From the NCBI RefSeq assembly GCF_007097525.1, contig NZ_VKDD01000004.1, forward strand, positions 186,001 to 250,000: a stretch of DNA of 64,000 nt, in the 5' to 3' direction. Position 1 is the stretch's first letter; each line of letters opens with the position of its first letter. Of this stretch, positions 38,453 to 49,562 are shown in pieces. The notes under the pieces were generated by a model. It saw only the letters and a program-made list of their open reading frames with translations. It had not been told where the DNA came from and searched no databases. This DNA comes from Thalassomonas sp. M1454. Its GTDB lineage: Bacteria > Pseudomonadota > Gammaproteobacteria > Enterobacterales > Alteromonadaceae. Made by a program: the position numbers and the translations under genes.

Positions 38453-38610
38453 AATGTAATCCTATTAGTTTATATATCGTTATTATAATGTGTATAAGCT
38501 ATATATCATATCAGTTTCAAATATTTATCAATATTAGTTTTATAAAAAAATTCATTTTAGTGCATACTTGTAATTAATAAGTCTTTGATCTTAAGGAATA
38601 AGGATATTTT

Positions 38611-39567
38611 TTGCTCCGTTTAGCTGTATTTTTTCTATTGAGTATTGCTTATCTACCTTTGGTGCAATCAGCAGAGGATGATATGGAGCGTGTGGCTGTA
38701 TATCCAGATCCTGAAGATGATTGGTTATTTGGTTTTCATGGCGCTATTAGCGACTCTGTGCACGGTACTGCAGCATGGTTTGATAGCTTCTTTGCTACGC
38801 AAGAAGTTGATGGTAGTAAGCCGCAAACATCTGCTCGTATAAGACTTGGCTTTGAGCCTAGGGCAAGAGACTTTGACGTATTTACCCAAAAATTTAGACT
38901 GCGCGTGCGTTTACCTAATCTATCTAAAAAAGTCGATTTAATTTTCTCTGATGAAGCTGAAGACGATAAAAAAGAAAATCAAGTTGATCAAGGTCGAGAT
39001 ATTACTAATGACAAAGAAGATTCTTTCACAGCAGCAATACGTTTAATTAATGTCGATAAATTAACTGAGTTTATTGATACTCGTATTGGTATATCAGGCG
39101 GGGATTTATTCACAAAAGCGAGGATAAAATATACAAGCGATTTTTCTGATATTCATGAATTTGAATTTCAGCCGTCAATCTACTACTACCTTGATGATGG
39201 TTTTGGGCAAAGGCTTTTTGTCGAGTATGACTATAATTTTGCCCCGAAAAAACAGTATCGCATGAACTACAGTATGACATTCTCTGAACGTTATGAGGGG
39301 CATCGCTGGCGCAATACCTATAGCTACCTGCATCAAATTGATAGATTTCGTGCTACCGCGTTATCGGTTTCGATAAATGGTGAAGATAATGGCGACAGAG
39401 GCTTTGTTGTTGATAACTACGCAGTAAGCTTTCGCTACCGGGTTAATGCATATAGAAAATGGCTTTACTTTGAGGTCGAGCCCTTTATGGAATGGCCAGA
39501 GGAATTTGATTATAAAATCACTCCGGGCATTGCTTTAAGGGTTGAAGGCTACTTTACCCGAGAGTGA
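38611..39567 (+). CDS. Exported beta-rich protein, probable outer-membrane protein (TTG start)
   Basis: A 318-residue protein starting at TTG 38611, supported by an AAGGA at 38600-38604 with 6-nt spacing. Any later ATG would remove the signal peptide (LRLAVFFLLSIAYLPLVQSA). The mature part is rich in aromatic residues and alternating beta patterns (RLRVRLPNLSKKVDLIFSD; EFEFQPSIYYYLDDGFGQRLFVEYDYNF), consistent with an outer-membrane barrel. No family is recognised. It stands alone between the divergent tatA and convergent ubiB. Confidence 0.75.
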   Translation: MLRLAVFFLLSIAYLPLVQSAEDDMERVAVYPDPEDDWLFGFHGAISDSVHGTAAWFDSFFATQEVDGSKPQTSARIRLGFEPRARDFDVFTQKFRLRVRLPNLSKKVDLIFSDEAEDDKKENQVDQGRDITNDKEDSFTAAIRLINVDKLTEFIDTRIGISGGDLFTKARIKYTSDFSDIHEFEFQPSIYYYLDDGFGQRLFVEYDYNFAPKKQYRMNYSMTFSERYEGHRWRNTYSYLHQIDRFRATALSVSINGEDNGDRGFVVDNYAVSFRYRVNAYRKWLYFEVEPFMEWPEEFDYKITPGIALRVEGYFTRE

Positions 39568-39585
39568 TATTGTGTAACTAGTAGG

Positions 39586-41211
39586 CTATTTCTTTAATCC
39601 TAAATAAGAAAATACAGTGCCAAAGATAGCTGCAGTCGAAGCTATGATTAATTCTTCATTAATATATAACTGACTGGCAATTACCATTAAAGCACCGGCA
39701 ATAATTAAGTAACGAACACTTTGGTGTTGTTTTAATTGTTGAGCTTGCCATTTTGCCAAGGTTACTTGTTGTTGCTGCGCCGTTTCTTTACCTGTTTTGA
39801 GGTAGTCATAGACTAAATCTGGCAGTTCAGGTAATTTCTCACCCCAAAATGGCAGGTTTTCTCTTACTGCATTAAACAATGCTTTAGGACCCATCTGCTC
39901 TTTTACCCAATCTTCTAAAAATGGTTTTGCAGTTTTCCATAAGTCTAATTCAGGGTATAGCTGACGGCCTAAGCCTTCAATGTAGAGTAATGTTTTTTGT
40001 AATAAAACTAATTGCGGCTGCACTTCCATATCAAAGCGTCTAGCGGTATTGAATAGATTAACTAATACTTGCCCAAATGATATTTCTGCCAGAGGTTTTT
40101 CAAAAATAGGCTCACATACAGTGCGAATAGCAGCTTCAAACTCATCGACACTGGTATGGGCTGGTACCCAGCCAGAGTCAACGTGCAGTTGTGCTACTTT
40201 TTGGTAGTCGCGGTTAAAAAAGGCGACGAAATTTTCGGCTAAGTAGCGTTTATCATCTTTATGTAATGTACCAACGATACCACAATCTATGGCTATCCAA
40301 GTTGGATCTTCTGGGTTGCTTGTATCAACGAATACGTTCCCTGGATGCATATCTGCGTGGAAAAAACTGTCCCTAAATACTTGCGTAAAAAATACTTCAA
40401 CCCCACGCTCTGCGAGTAATTGCATATTAACATTTTGCGCATTTAATTCGCTGATATCACCAACGCCAATGCCATTGATACGCTCCATAACCATAACGCT
40501 TTTACTGCAAAATTCACTGTAAACTTCAGGAACATACAATACATGGTCATTTTCAAAGTTACGTTTTAGTTTTATTGCGTTTGCAGCTTCGCGCAATAAA
40601 TCGAGCTCATCGATAATGGTTTTGCGATATTCTGCGACTACTTCGACTGGTCTTAAACGTTTGCCCTCACTATAAAAACGGTTTACTAAGCGCGCAAATG
40701 TATGCATCACCTTTAAATCAGCAATGATGATTTTTTCTATGTCGGGACGAATAACCTTTATAACGATAGGCGTGCTGATGTCATCGTTGATTAAATTTGC
40801 AGTGTGAACTTGTGCTATTGATGCTGAGGCTAACGGTTCTACGTTAAAATCACTAAAGTGTTGTTCAAACTTTTCATTGCCGATAGCGGCAACAATCAAA
40901 GCTTTTGCTTGCTCGCCATCAAATGCACCTACTTTATCTTGTAATAAGGCAAGTTCGTTGGCCAGCTCCACTGGTAATAAGTCACGGCGAGTGGATAGCA
41001 TCTGACCAAATTTAATAAAGATTGGTCCAAGTGATTCAATGGCTAAACGCAGGCGTAATTCAACCGGCTTATCTTTATGTTTATTACGCAGCCAAAATAG
41101 ACTATGGCGGGCAACTTTGGCGAGGAAAGGGGTTTTATTCGCAGGCAACAACTCGTCTAAACCATAGTTTAGAAATGTTTTGACGATTTTATACAAACGT
41201 TTATTGCGCAC
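39586..41211 (-). CDS. ubiB: UbiB atypical kinase (ubiquinone biosynthesis)
   Basis: A 541-residue UbiB/ADCK-family protein needed for ubiquinone synthesis, thought to use ATP to handle lipophilic intermediates. The KxGQ-type motif is [15 protein letters not shown] (residues 66-80), and [13 protein letters not shown] and AIDCGIVG give the catalytic loop and metal-binding Asp. Two C-terminal hydrophobic helices ([17 protein letters not shown] and the following segment) anchor it in the inner membrane. Third gene of ubiE-ubiJ-ubiB. Confidence 0.95.
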   Translation of the reverse strand: MRNKRLYKIVKTFLNYGLDELLPANKTPFLAKVARHSLFWLRNKHKDKPVELRLRLAIESLGPIFIKFGQMLSTRRDLLPVELANELALLQDKVGAFDGEQAKALIVAAIGNEKFEQHFSDFNVEPLASASIAQVHTANLINDDISTPIVIKVIRPDIEKIIIADLKVMHTFARLVNRFYSEGKRLRPVEVVAEYRKTIIDELDLLREAANAIKLKRNFENDHVLYVPEVYSEFCSKSVMVMERINGIGVGDISELNAQNVNMQLLAERGVEVFFTQVFRDSFFHADMHPGNVFVDTSNPEDPTWIAIDCGIVGTLHKDDKRYLAENFVAFFNRDYQKVAQLHVDSGWVPAHTSVDEFEAAIRTVCEPIFEKPLAEISFGQVLVNLFNTARRFDMEVQPQLVLLQKTLLYIEGLGRQLYPELDLWKTAKPFLEDWVKEQMGPKALFNAVRENLPFWGEKLPELPDLVYDYLKTGKETAQQQQVTLAKWQAQQLKQHQSVRYLIIAGALMVIASQLYINEELIIASTAAIFGTVFSYLGLKK

Positions 41212-41244
41212 GAAAATCCTTAATATTAATTATTGTTTAATCAG

Positions 41245-41868
41245 TTAGTTTATACGATTTTGCAGTAAATCAAGTTTACTCTGCAACTTGTTTAACTCTA
41301 ATTCAACCGCTTTTACTTTACTGCTAAATGCGCTTAATTCTGAGTCTGTTACCAGTAAGCGTTTTTCATGTAAAAGGTACTCACTAGCATCTTGGCTTAT
41401 TTGTGCTTTGGCAAAATTAAGCTTGTCGAGTAATTTAGCGCCTAAGCTATTTAGCCTATATGCCGGTATATCACCAATTCGCTCGGCAAGTTGCTTTTCC
41501 CAGTCAATATTAAGCTGCTCGGCTATGCCGGCAAATTGCTGCGCAATTTTTAAGTCACCAACAATATCAAGATCGCCAGAGCGTATTAATGAGGTAAGTA
41601 GTTCGGTTTGCTTTAATTTTGCTAAGCTCGCAAAGTTACTATGGATAACACAATCATCGCTATGGCTAGAGGCTATTACCGATACTGTATTTAATTCAAC
41701 ATTGAGGGTGATTGGATAGTCTAACTCAGTGATTTGCAGAGTTAGGCTTTTGCCATTGAGTTTACTCAATGGCTCAGTAATATTGCTATCTAAAGATAAC
41801 GCCTTGTTAATGATTATTTCAATTATAGCCGTTAGCATCTGCTTAGGCATAAGTTGCTCAACATTCAT
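41245..41868 (-). CDS. ubiJ: UbiJ accessory protein (SCP2 domain)
   Basis: A 207-residue UbiJ with an N-terminal SCP2-like lipid-binding domain (residues ~15-115) and a C-terminal coiled coil (LSAFSSKVKAVELELNKLQS). UbiJ binds ubiquinone intermediates and holds the soluble Ubi enzyme complex together. It starts 3 nt after ubiE stop and is followed by ubiB. Confidence 0.9.
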   Translation of the reverse strand: MNVEQLMPKQMLTAIIEIIINKALSLDSNITEPLSKLNGKSLTLQITELDYPITLNVELNTVSVIASSHSDDCVIHSNFASLAKLKQTELLTSLIRSGDLDIVGDLKIAQQFAGIAEQLNIDWEKQLAERIGDIPAYRLNSLGAKLLDKLNFAKAQISQDASEYLLHEKRLLVTDSELSAFSSKVKAVELELNKLQSKLDLLQNRIN

Positions 41869-41871
41869 TAT

Positions 41872-42627
41872 TTAGAACTTATAACCTTTATGTAAAGCGA
41901 CTATGCCACCGGTTAAATTGTGATAAGTGGTTTGCTCAAAACCTGCATTTTCCATCATGGTTTTTAACGTTTCTTGATCTGGGTGCATACGAATTGATTC
42001 GGCTAAATATTGGTAACTTTCGCCATCTTTAGCCACGAGTTCACCCATTTTAGGTAAAATATTAAATGAGTAAAAATCGTATGCTTTATTAAGCAGGTCG
42101 TGCTCAGGTTTTGAAAATTCTAAAACAAGTAAACGACCACCTGGTTTTAATACGCGGAAAATAGAACGTAGTGCTTTGTCTTTATCAGTAACATTACGTA
42201 GACCAAAAGCAATAGTTACAATGTCAAAGCTATTGTCATCAAAAGGCAGGGCTTCGGCATTTGCTTGTACATAATCAACGTTGCCTACAACACCTAAGTC
42301 ACGTAATTTATCGCGGCCAACATTAAGCATTGAGCTATTAATGTCGGCTAAAATAACTTTACCAGTTGGCCCGGTTAATTTTGAAAATTTTGCCGTTAAG
42401 TCACCGGTACCACCAGCTAAATCAAGAATACTATTACCTGGGCGTACGCCACTAGCATCAATAGTAAAACGTTTCCATAAGCGGTGAATACCAAACGACA
42501 TAACATCATTCATAATGTCGTATTGCTTTGCAACTGAGTGAAAAACACCGGCAACCATAGTTTCTTTTTCTTCCGCCTTAATTGTTTTAAAGCCGAAGTG
42601 GGTTGTATCTTTGTTGTCAGTAGTCAT
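41872..42627 (-). CDS. ubiE: Ubiquinone/menaquinone methyltransferase
   Basis: A 251-residue SAM-dependent C-methyltransferase acting in ubiquinone (and, if present, menaquinone) synthesis. SAM motif I is [13 protein letters not shown] (residues 66-78), and the UbiE signatures [17 protein letters not shown] and [14 protein letters not shown] at the C-terminus are exact. First gene of the ubiEJB operon; 167 bp from the end of recG... the region between holds no gene. Confidence 0.96.
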   Translation of the reverse strand: MTTDNKDTTHFGFKTIKAEEKETMVAGVFHSVAKQYDIMNDVMSFGIHRLWKRFTIDASGVRPGNSILDLAGGTGDLTAKFSKLTGPTGKVILADINSSMLNVGRDKLRDLGVVGNVDYVQANAEALPFDDNSFDIVTIAFGLRNVTDKDKALRSIFRVLKPGGRLLVLEFSKPEHDLLNKAYDFYSFNILPKMGELVAKDGESYQYLAESIRMHPDQETLKTMMENAGFEQTTYHNLTGGIVALHKGYKF

Positions 42628-42794
42628 GTATTTGGTACCAATATTTTTAAAAATAGTTTAATTGTCTTTAGTTTACGACAAAGTAAGCGAGAGTAAAATT
42701 AATTTCCTAGCCGATTGGTAGGTATTTTATATTATTTGTAGTTTTGCTTGATTGATATCAAGACTAAATACCTTGAACGGCTGATTTTTCAATA

Positions 42795-44897
42795 TTAAGC
42801 GTTTGAATATTGCTCTTTATTGGCAAGCCAGCGCTTAATTAAGGCCTCTGCTTGTTGCGGTGCTTGTCGCCATAATAAATAAGCCTGTTGCTGTATCTCG
42901 GGAATAAGTTCGCCGTCTCTAATTAGATCGGCAATTTTTAAATCGGCTATGCCGGTTTGCTTAGTGCCGAGTAATTCACCAGGACCACGAATTTCTAAAT
43001 CGCGTTCGGCAATTAAAAAGCCATCATTTGATTCTCGCAATACACCTAAACGTTTGGTTGCGGTTTTTGACAGTGGACTTTTATACAGCAACACACAATG
43101 AGAGGCGACAGAGCCTCGGCCAACACGACCGCGCAGTTGATGTAATTGTGCTAAACCTAAACGCTCAGGGTTTTCGATGATCATTAAGCTGGCATTGGGT
43201 ACATCAACGCCAACCTCTATTACTGTGGTAGCAACTAATAAGTGAATATTTCCAGCTTTAAATTCATCCATAATGGCTTGTTTTTCAGCTGGTTTCATTC
43301 GGCCATGCACTAAGCCTACTTTTAATTCACTTAATGTGTCTTGTAAATATGCTGCAGTATCTTCAGCTGCTTGGCATTCGAGTACTTCTGATTCATCAAT
43401 TAAGGTACAAACCCAGTAGGCTTGTCTGCCTTCGTTTAAACAATTATGGCGTACGCGTTCGATCACATCATCACGGCGAATATCTGCAACCGCAACTGTG
43501 GTTATCGGTGTTCGCCCAGGTGGAAGTTCATCTATTACCGAAGTGTCTAAATCAGCATAAGCGGTCATAGCAAGAGTTCTTGGAATTGGGGTTGCTGTCA
43601 TGATCAGTTGATGTGGGTAGCAGTCGCCAATTTTGCCTTTTTCACGCAGAGACAAACGTTGATGCACACCAAATTTGTGTTGCTCATCAATGATAAGCAA
43701 GGTCATTTTGTTAAATTCAACTTGCTCTTGAAATAACGCATGGGTACCAATCACCATTTGCATGCTGCCATCTTTAATTGCTTCTAAAGCTAAGCGCTTA
43801 ATGCTTACTTTACTTTTACTGGCAAGCCAACCAACTTGAATTCCTAATGGTGCAAACCAATTAGCAAAATTGATTGCGTGTTGTTCGGCTAATATTTCTG
43901 TTGGTGCCATTAAAGCGACCTGGTAGCCATTGCCTATAGCAGTTAATGCAGCAAGACCTGCAACTAAGGTTTTACCTGAGCCTACATCTCCTTGTACTAG
44001 GCGCATCATAGGCACATCTTTAGCTAAATCAGCTCTTAATTCTTGTACAACTCTTTGTTGGGCATTGGTTGGCGAAAAGGGTAACTGCCCTAAGAACCTT
44101 TGTTCTAACTCATTATTTATTACTAATGGAATCGCAGGATGCTTATCACTGGATTGACGTAGTTTAAGCATACTTAAATTATGCGCCAATAATTCTTCTT
44201 TGATTAACCTTAACTGAGCGGGGTGGCGACCTTCTTCTAATAAGGTAATTGATATATCTGGAGTTGGTCGGTGCAAGGTTTTTAATGCTTGCGTTAATGA
44301 AATTGGCTCAATAAAGAAATCATTTGGTAATAATTCTTCAACGTTACCGCGCTCTAACCGCAATAGTGTTTGTTCGGTAATATTGCGCAAACTTATTTGT
44401 CTTAAACCATCGGTAGTTGGGTAAATAGGAGTTAAGGTTTCTTCTACTTGCGGGGCACTAACGTCATCAGTAACGGTTTTATATTCAGGATGAATAATTT
44501 CAAAGCCACGTCCACCGCGCTGAATTTCACCAAAACAGCGAATACGGGTGCCATTACTTAAATTATTTTTTTGTGCTGCAGAGAAGTGAAAAAAGCGCAG
44601 GGTAATTTCGCCGCTACCATCATTGATTTTGACTAACAGCATTTTGCGACGACCAAAGGACACTTGGCTATCGATAACATTACCTATAACGCCAGTATGC
44701 ATGCCCGGCATTAAATCGCGAATTTTGGAAACTCGGGTTTTATCTTCGTAACGCAGAGGTAGGTGAAATAATACATCTTGCAGGGTTTTTAAACCGATTT
44801 TTTCTAGTTTACTTGCAACGCCAGGGCCAACACCTTTGAGCACACTTACTGGTGTGCTCGCTAGGTTGTGCAATCCTTCGCGTAACAATGATGACAT
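42795..44897 (-). CDS. recG: ATP-dependent DNA helicase RecG
   Basis: A 700-residue RecG, which reverses stalled replication forks and branch-migrates Holliday junctions. The wedge domain is at the N-terminus (with ~120-residue OB fold), Walker A reads GDVGSGKT, the helicase box DEQHKFGVHQR, and the C-terminal RGRVGRGS and LEIRGPGELLGTKQTG motifs are present. Length is normal. It follows trmH with a 38-nt gap in the order spoT-ridA-trmH-recG. Confidence 0.96.
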   Translation of the reverse strand: MSSLLREGLHNLASTPVSVLKGVGPGVASKLEKIGLKTLQDVLFHLPLRYEDKTRVSKIRDLMPGMHTGVIGNVIDSQVSFGRRKMLLVKINDGSGEITLRFFHFSAAQKNNLSNGTRIRCFGEIQRGGRGFEIIHPEYKTVTDDVSAPQVEETLTPIYPTTDGLRQISLRNITEQTLLRLERGNVEELLPNDFFIEPISLTQALKTLHRPTPDISITLLEEGRHPAQLRLIKEELLAHNLSMLKLRQSSDKHPAIPLVINNELEQRFLGQLPFSPTNAQQRVVQELRADLAKDVPMMRLVQGDVGSGKTLVAGLAALTAIGNGYQVALMAPTEILAEQHAINFANWFAPLGIQVGWLASKSKVSIKRLALEAIKDGSMQMVIGTHALFQEQVEFNKMTLLIIDEQHKFGVHQRLSLREKGKIGDCYPHQLIMTATPIPRTLAMTAYADLDTSVIDELPPGRTPITTVAVADIRRDDVIERVRHNCLNEGRQAYWVCTLIDESEVLECQAAEDTAAYLQDTLSELKVGLVHGRMKPAEKQAIMDEFKAGNIHLLVATTVIEVGVDVPNASLMIIENPERLGLAQLHQLRGRVGRGSVASHCVLLYKSPLSKTATKRLGVLRESNDGFLIAERDLEIRGPGELLGTKQTGIADLKIADLIRDGELIPEIQQQAYLLWRQAPQQAEALIKRWLANKEQYSNA

Positions 44898-44935
44898 AGT
44901 TATGGCCTAAAATTCAGATGCGCGCTAAGACGATG

Positions 44936-45646
44936 TTACTCGTCTATCTCTTGCCATGCTTCTTTATTCATTTGCATCTTGTTCCACCAATCTTCATCAG
45001 CAACAATTTGCCCTTCATCGTCAATCTCAGGGTAAGGTAATCCTTTTCGTTGACAGGCTTTAGCAAATATTGGGTGACCACCTTCAAATAATACTCGGTC
45101 ACGCTCAACTTTAGTGATGTTAGATGGAGAATCATACATACCAGCTAATTGACGCTGACGCTGAGCTTCGTAAAGGGTTACAGCACAAGCTACCGATACG
45201 TTTAACGATTGCACCATGCCTACCATAGGAATGATAATATCTTGATCAGCTAAGGCTAAAGCTTCATCAGAAGCGCCAAATTTCTCTTGCCCTAAGATAA
45301 TTGCTGTCGGTTTAGTGTAATCAACTTCACGATAATCTACTGCTGAATCTGAAAGGTTAGTAACCAATACCTGCATGCCTTGCTCTTTCAAGTGCATGAT
45401 TGCATCTTTGGTCTCAGTATGATGATGTAAATTAACCCAGTTTTGTGAACCAACCGCACTATTGCCACTCATATACATGCGACTGTTTTTCCACACTGCA
45501 TGAACTTCATTAATACCTATAGCATCACAAGTTCGCACCACTGCGGCTAAATTGTGAGGTTTGTGTACACCTTCCATACAAACGGTAAGGTCGGTTTGGC
45601 GCTTAGCCAGCATATCAAGTATGCGTTTATGTCTTTCTGGAGTCAT
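44936..45646 (-). CDS. trmH: tRNA (Gm18) 2'-O-methyltransferase
   Basis: A 236-residue SpoU-family methyltransferase modifying G18 of tRNAs. Trefoil-knot motifs are seen: VCMEGVHKPHNLAAVVRTCDA, ILGQEKFGAS and MVQSLNVSVACAVTLYE. The C-terminal extension (~50 residues with DEDWWNKMQMNK) is typical of the gammaproteobacterial enzyme. The ATG overlaps the ridA stop by one base. Confidence 0.94.
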   Translation of the reverse strand: MTPERHKRILDMLAKRQTDLTVCMEGVHKPHNLAAVVRTCDAIGINEVHAVWKNSRMYMSGNSAVGSQNWVNLHHHTETKDAIMHLKEQGMQVLVTNLSDSAVDYREVDYTKPTAIILGQEKFGASDEALALADQDIIIPMVGMVQSLNVSVACAVTLYEAQRQRQLAGMYDSPSNITKVERDRVLFEGGHPIFAKACQRKGLPYPEIDDEGQIVADEDWWNKMQMNKEAWQEIDE

Positions 45647-46035
45647 TAATTTACGCTCGGGATTTCCAATATGCCGTCAATTTCAATTTCTACGCCACGT
45701 GGTAGCTGTCTAACACCAATTGCTGCGCGGGCAGGGTAAGGTTGTTCAAAATAGCGACCCATAATTTCATTTACCGTGGCAAAATTTGCTAGGTCGGTCA
45801 TAAAAATATTTACTTTAACCATATCATTAATGGTAGCACCTGCAGCTTCACATACCGCAACTAAGTTTTTGAATACTTGCTCAGTTTGCTCGGCAAAACC
45901 ACCTTGAACCACTTCCATAGTCTCTGGTATTAGAGGAATTTGGCCTGATAAATAAACCGTGGTGCCAACTTTTACTGCTTGACTGTATGTACCTATTGCA
46001 CTTGGTGCATCGTTTGTTGCGATAATTGTTTTCAT
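45646..46035 (-). CDS. ridA: RidA enamine/imine deaminase
   Basis: A 129-residue RidA/YjgF protein that hydrolyses reactive 2-aminoacrylate from PLP enzymes. Seen: [18 protein letters not shown], the [18 protein letters not shown] segment, and [19 protein letters not shown] with the catalytic Arg. It lies between spoT and trmH, 20 nt from spoT and overlapping trmH by 1 nt. In E. coli this insertion is absent at the spoT locus; in Alteromonadales it is common. Confidence 0.94.
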   Translation of the reverse strand: MKTIIATNDAPSAIGTYSQAVKVGTTVYLSGQIPLIPETMEVVQGGFAEQTEQVFKNLVAVCEAAGATINDMVKVNIFMTDLANFATVNEIMGRYFEQPYPARAAIGVRQLPRGVEIEIDGILEIPSVN

Positions 46036-46055
46036 GTTAATACCAATAATATTTG

Positions 46056-48173
46056 TTATTTTCTCGGTCGAGTAACGCGTTCAACATCGACCATAATTTT
46101 AATTTTTCTGATGATGTTGGCAATATGTACGCGGTCACGACAAGTGATTTCCATAGTAACCAAATAAATATTTGAATCTTTCTCTTCAGAGTTTAACGTA
46201 CGAATGTTTGATTCACTTTGTGAGATCACCGAAGTAAGCTTAGCTAATGCACCTTGATGATTGATTATCTCTATTCTTAATGCCGCAACAAATTCTTTAT
46301 CTATGTCGTTATCCCATTTTACCGGGAAGAACTTTCCTAGCTCTTTCTCTCGGCCATTGATGTTACGACAGCCATCTTGATGCACCATCAAGCCTTTGCC
46401 TGAACTGATATATGCAACAATATCATCGCCTGGAATAGGGTGACAACATTTACCATAACTAACCAGCATACCTTCAGAGCCTTTAATTGGCATTTTGCTT
46501 TTGCCATAGCTTGGCTCTTCGCTATCGTCAGTAAACTCACCAGTTAATCGTCTGGCGATACCTATACTTAGTTCGTTACCAAGACCAATGTTGGTCATTA
46601 AGTCATCTAAGGTGTCATAACCAGTATCTTGCACAACTTCGTTAATGGTTTGCAGATCTATGTCGCTTAGTTTTGTTGCACCTAACGCATGGGTTAATAA
46701 ACGATGACCTAAATTAAGCGATTCGTTTTGCTCCATTGAGCGCAAATAGTTGCGAATTTGCATTCTGGCTTTGGCGGTAACAACAAAGTTAAGCCAAGTT
46801 GCATTAGGGCGAGCACCACTTGATGTGATTACTTCAATTATTTGACCTGATAATAGCGGTTTACGTAGCGGATATGGTTTGCGTTCAACTTTAGCGCCAA
46901 CACAGCTATTACCTACATCGGTATGAACCGCATAAGCAAAATCTACGGCGGTAGCGCCCATAGGTAATTCTATGATTTTACCATCAGGGGTAAATACGTA
47001 AATCTCTTCAGGGAATAAATCGGTTTTAACGTTTTCAATAAATTCAAAAGAGCTACCAGCACTTTGTTGCAACTCTAGTAAACTTTGCATCCACTTACGA
47101 GCTCTTACTTGTGCTGTTGTACCTGAACTATCATCTTTGTCTTGCTTGTAAAGCCAATGGGCAGCAACACCTTTATCTGCCATTTGATCCATGTCTTGTG
47201 TACGGATTTGGATCTCAACCGGAATACCATGAGGGCCAATTAACGACGTATGCAAAGATTGATAACCATTTGATTTTGGAATAGCGATGTAGTCTTTAAA
47301 GCGCGTTTCAATTGGCTTAAACAAATTATGTACGGCACCAAGAGCTCGATAACAAGTATCGTAACTTTCATCAACCACAATACGAAAAGCATAAATATCC
47401 ATGACTTCATTGAACATTAATTCTTTATTAAGCATTTTGCGATAGATTGAATAGAGGTGTTTCTCACGGCCAATAACTTGTGCAACTATGCCAAATTCAG
47501 CTAAGCGACTTTCTATCTCATCTTTGATGTTGGCGATAATTTCTTTACGGTTGCCACGAGCTTGAATAACGGCTTCTTTCAATGCTCTTGAGCGCATAGG
47601 ATAAAGGGCTTCAAAGCCTAAAACTTCAAGTTCACTCTTGATGCCATGAATACCTAAACGGTTAGCTATTGGAGCGTAAATATCGAGGGTTTCTCGAGCA
47701 ATTCTTCTACGCTTATCTGGGCGTAAAGAGCCTAATGTGCGCATATTATGAGTGCGATCGGCAAGCTTGATTAAAATGACGCGAATGTCTTGCACCATTG
47801 CCATGATCATTTTTCGAAAGTTTTCAGCTTGGGCTTCTTGATGATTACTAAAACTTAGTTTATCTAACTTACTTACCCCTTCCACTAACTCAGCTACTGT
47901 ACTACCAAAAAGCTCAGCTAGCTCATCTTGGGTAACCTCAGTATCTTCAATTACGTCATGTAATAGGGCAGCCATCAGAGTTTCATGATCTAAGTGCATA
48001 TCGGCTAAGTTTCGAGCAACTGCAACTGGATGAGTTATGTAGGGATCGCCACTCGAACGCATTTGCCCATCATGAGCATCATGAGCAACGACGTAAGCCT
48101 TTTTCAATAGATCGATGTGTTCTTTTGATAAATAGGTTTCAGCTTGTTTTTTTAGGGGTTCAAAAAGGTACAA
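46056..48173 (-). CDS. spoT: Bifunctional (p)ppGpp synthetase/hydrolase SpoT
   Basis: A 705-residue SpoT with all four parts: HD hydrolase ([20 protein letters not shown]), synthetase domain, TGS ([25 protein letters not shown] is the span near residue 390), and a C-terminal ACT regulatory domain ([20 protein letters not shown]). The RFGDD/ExDD-type alternation favours SpoT over RelA because the HD residues are intact. It controls ppGpp levels in starvation. It lies 208 bp after rpoZ, with a terminator-like hairpin between. Confidence 0.95.
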   Translation of the reverse strand: MYLFEPLKKQAETYLSKEHIDLLKKAYVVAHDAHDGQMRSSGDPYITHPVAVARNLADMHLDHETLMAALLHDVIEDTEVTQDELAELFGSTVAELVEGVSKLDKLSFSNHQEAQAENFRKMIMAMVQDIRVILIKLADRTHNMRTLGSLRPDKRRRIARETLDIYAPIANRLGIHGIKSELEVLGFEALYPMRSRALKEAVIQARGNRKEIIANIKDEIESRLAEFGIVAQVIGREKHLYSIYRKMLNKELMFNEVMDIYAFRIVVDESYDTCYRALGAVHNLFKPIETRFKDYIAIPKSNGYQSLHTSLIGPHGIPVEIQIRTQDMDQMADKGVAAHWLYKQDKDDSSGTTAQVRARKWMQSLLELQQSAGSSFEFIENVKTDLFPEEIYVFTPDGKIIELPMGATAVDFAYAVHTDVGNSCVGAKVERKPYPLRKPLLSGQIIEVITSSGARPNATWLNFVVTAKARMQIRNYLRSMEQNESLNLGHRLLTHALGATKLSDIDLQTINEVVQDTGYDTLDDLMTNIGLGNELSIGIARRLTGEFTDDSEEPSYGKSKMPIKGSEGMLVSYGKCCHPIPGDDIVAYISSGKGLMVHQDGCRNINGREKELGKFFPVKWDNDIDKEFVAALRIEIINHQGALAKLTSVISQSESNIRTLNSEEKDSNIYLVTMEITCRDRVHIANIIRKIKIMVDVERVTRPRK

Positions 48174-48316
48174 CTAGAGCTCCTATGCTCTCAATACATG
48201 GCATATGTGTGAGGTATAAAATATAGAATACGTTGAAAATAATACCAAGTCCATCAAGTTTTTATTGGCTTAGCTGCAGTTAAACTTCAGGAGATTGCGA
48301 TATTAAATAAAAAAGA

Positions 48317-48342
48317 AAGCCAATGACTTTCATCATTGGCTT
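48317..48342 (-). terminator. Terminator downstream of rpoZ
   Basis: Stem AAGCCAATGA / TCATTGGCTT with loop CTTTCA; on the minus strand a T-rich tract follows. It stands between rpoZ and spoT, which in E. coli are cotranscribed, so spoT here probably has its own promoter or depends on read-through. Confidence 0.7.
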
Positions 48343-48381
48343 AAATTTATATGTTGCGTTAAACGAGTTTAATATTATTTA

Positions 48382-48657
48382 TTAAACTTGGTTACCAACA
48401 ATTGCAGCTACAGCAGCTAATTCTGCAGAATCTTGTTGAACTTGATGCTGACGGTCAGCATTGTCCATGATTTCTGTAGTGATTAGGTCAGCTTCTATTT
48501 CACGTAGAGCTAAAACAGTAGGCTTATCATTTTCTAAAGGCACTAATGGTTCTTTACCACCAGTAGCAATTTGACGAGCACGACGAGATGCAATTAGCAC
48601 CAAGTCAAAACGATTACCAACTTTTTCAACAGCATCTTCAACAGTAACGCGAGCCAT
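48382..48657 (-). CDS. rpoZ: RNA polymerase omega subunit
   Basis: A 91-residue omega protein that stabilises RNA polymerase and takes part in ppGpp sensing. [34 protein letters not shown] is the family start, with [16 protein letters not shown] downstream. Together with the neighbouring spoT it links the polymerase to stringent control. Confidence 0.96.
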   Translation of the reverse strand: MARVTVEDAVEKVGNRFDLVLIASRRARQIATGGKEPLVPLENDKPTVLALREIEADLITTEIMDNADRQHQVQQDSAELAAVAAIVGNQV

Positions 48658-48783
48658 TTATATACTCCAAGAGAACAAAAATTTTTAAATAAGTCAGTCA
48701 TTTTACTAAATGCTTAAACTTTATGCTAGTAGAAAAAAGCAACTTCGTAAAAATAACTGTAAGTTTAACTCAATTGTGCAAAT

Positions 48784-49410
48784 TTATTTTTGTAAAAGTT
48801 GTTCGAACAATTGTTTATGGGCAATAGCCTGTTGTGATTGTTTAAGGCGCTGATTGTCGACTATGGTTGTTAGCTCTTTTAAGGCGTTGTCAAAATCGTC
48901 ATTAACAATAATATAATCAAACTCTTGATAGTGTGAACATTCAGCTTGCGCTCTATCCATACGTCCTTGAATTGTTGCATCGTCGTCTTGCCCACGTTTT
49001 CTTAGACGTTGCTCTAACTCTTCGCGACTTGGCGGGCAAATAAATATAGTGGTAACTTGTGGTTTTTTTAAACGTACTTGCTGTGCACCTTGCCAGTCAA
49101 TGTCTAAGAAAACATCTACACCTTTAGCTAGTTGCTCATCAATTGCTGATTCGGAAGTACCGTAGTAATTGCCAAATACTTCTGCCCATTCATAAAAGTC
49201 GTTAGCTTTTACCGATTGCTGAAATTTTTCAACCGATACAAAATGATAATGACGACCGTCTTCTTCACCTGGGCGAGGTTGACGCGTTGTATGTGATACA
49301 GAAACTTGAATTGGGCGAGATGAGTCCTGTTGTAAATAAGCGCTAATTAAGCTTGATTTACCGGCGCCACTTGGAGCTGAAAGAATAAATAAATTGCCTG
49401 GTACCGTCAC
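48784..49410 (-). CDS. gmk: Guanylate kinase
   Basis: A 208-residue guanylate kinase converting GMP to GDP with ATP. P-loop [12 protein letters not shown], the GMP-binding segment [20 protein letters not shown], and the LID region [14 protein letters not shown] are intact. It is placed upstream of rpoZ as in E. coli (gmk-rpoZ-spoT). Confidence 0.96.
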   Translation of the reverse strand: MTVPGNLFILSAPSGAGKSSLISAYLQQDSSRPIQVSVSHTTRQPRPGEEDGRHYHFVSVEKFQQSVKANDFYEWAEVFGNYYGTSESAIDEQLAKGVDVFLDIDWQGAQQVRLKKPQVTTIFICPPSREELEQRLRKRGQDDDATIQGRMDRAQAECSHYQEFDYIIVNDDFDNALKELTTIVDNQRLKQSQQAIAHKQLFEQLLQK

Positions 49411-49562
49411 AACAACCTCTGTGTTTACCGAATTATCGGATATGTTTAATAGGAAATGTTCAAGCGAGCCATTCTAACTTAAAATTGTTTTATACTCTAA
49501 ATATAATTTAATATTTAACAAATTTTAATGAAATGTTTACTTAGTAACTACAGTGAACAGTC

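Noticed and set aside
41288-41719. 143-codon frame antisense to ubiJ
   Set aside because: It is fully within ubiJ and has the Ser/Leu-rich composition typical of reverse-frame reads.
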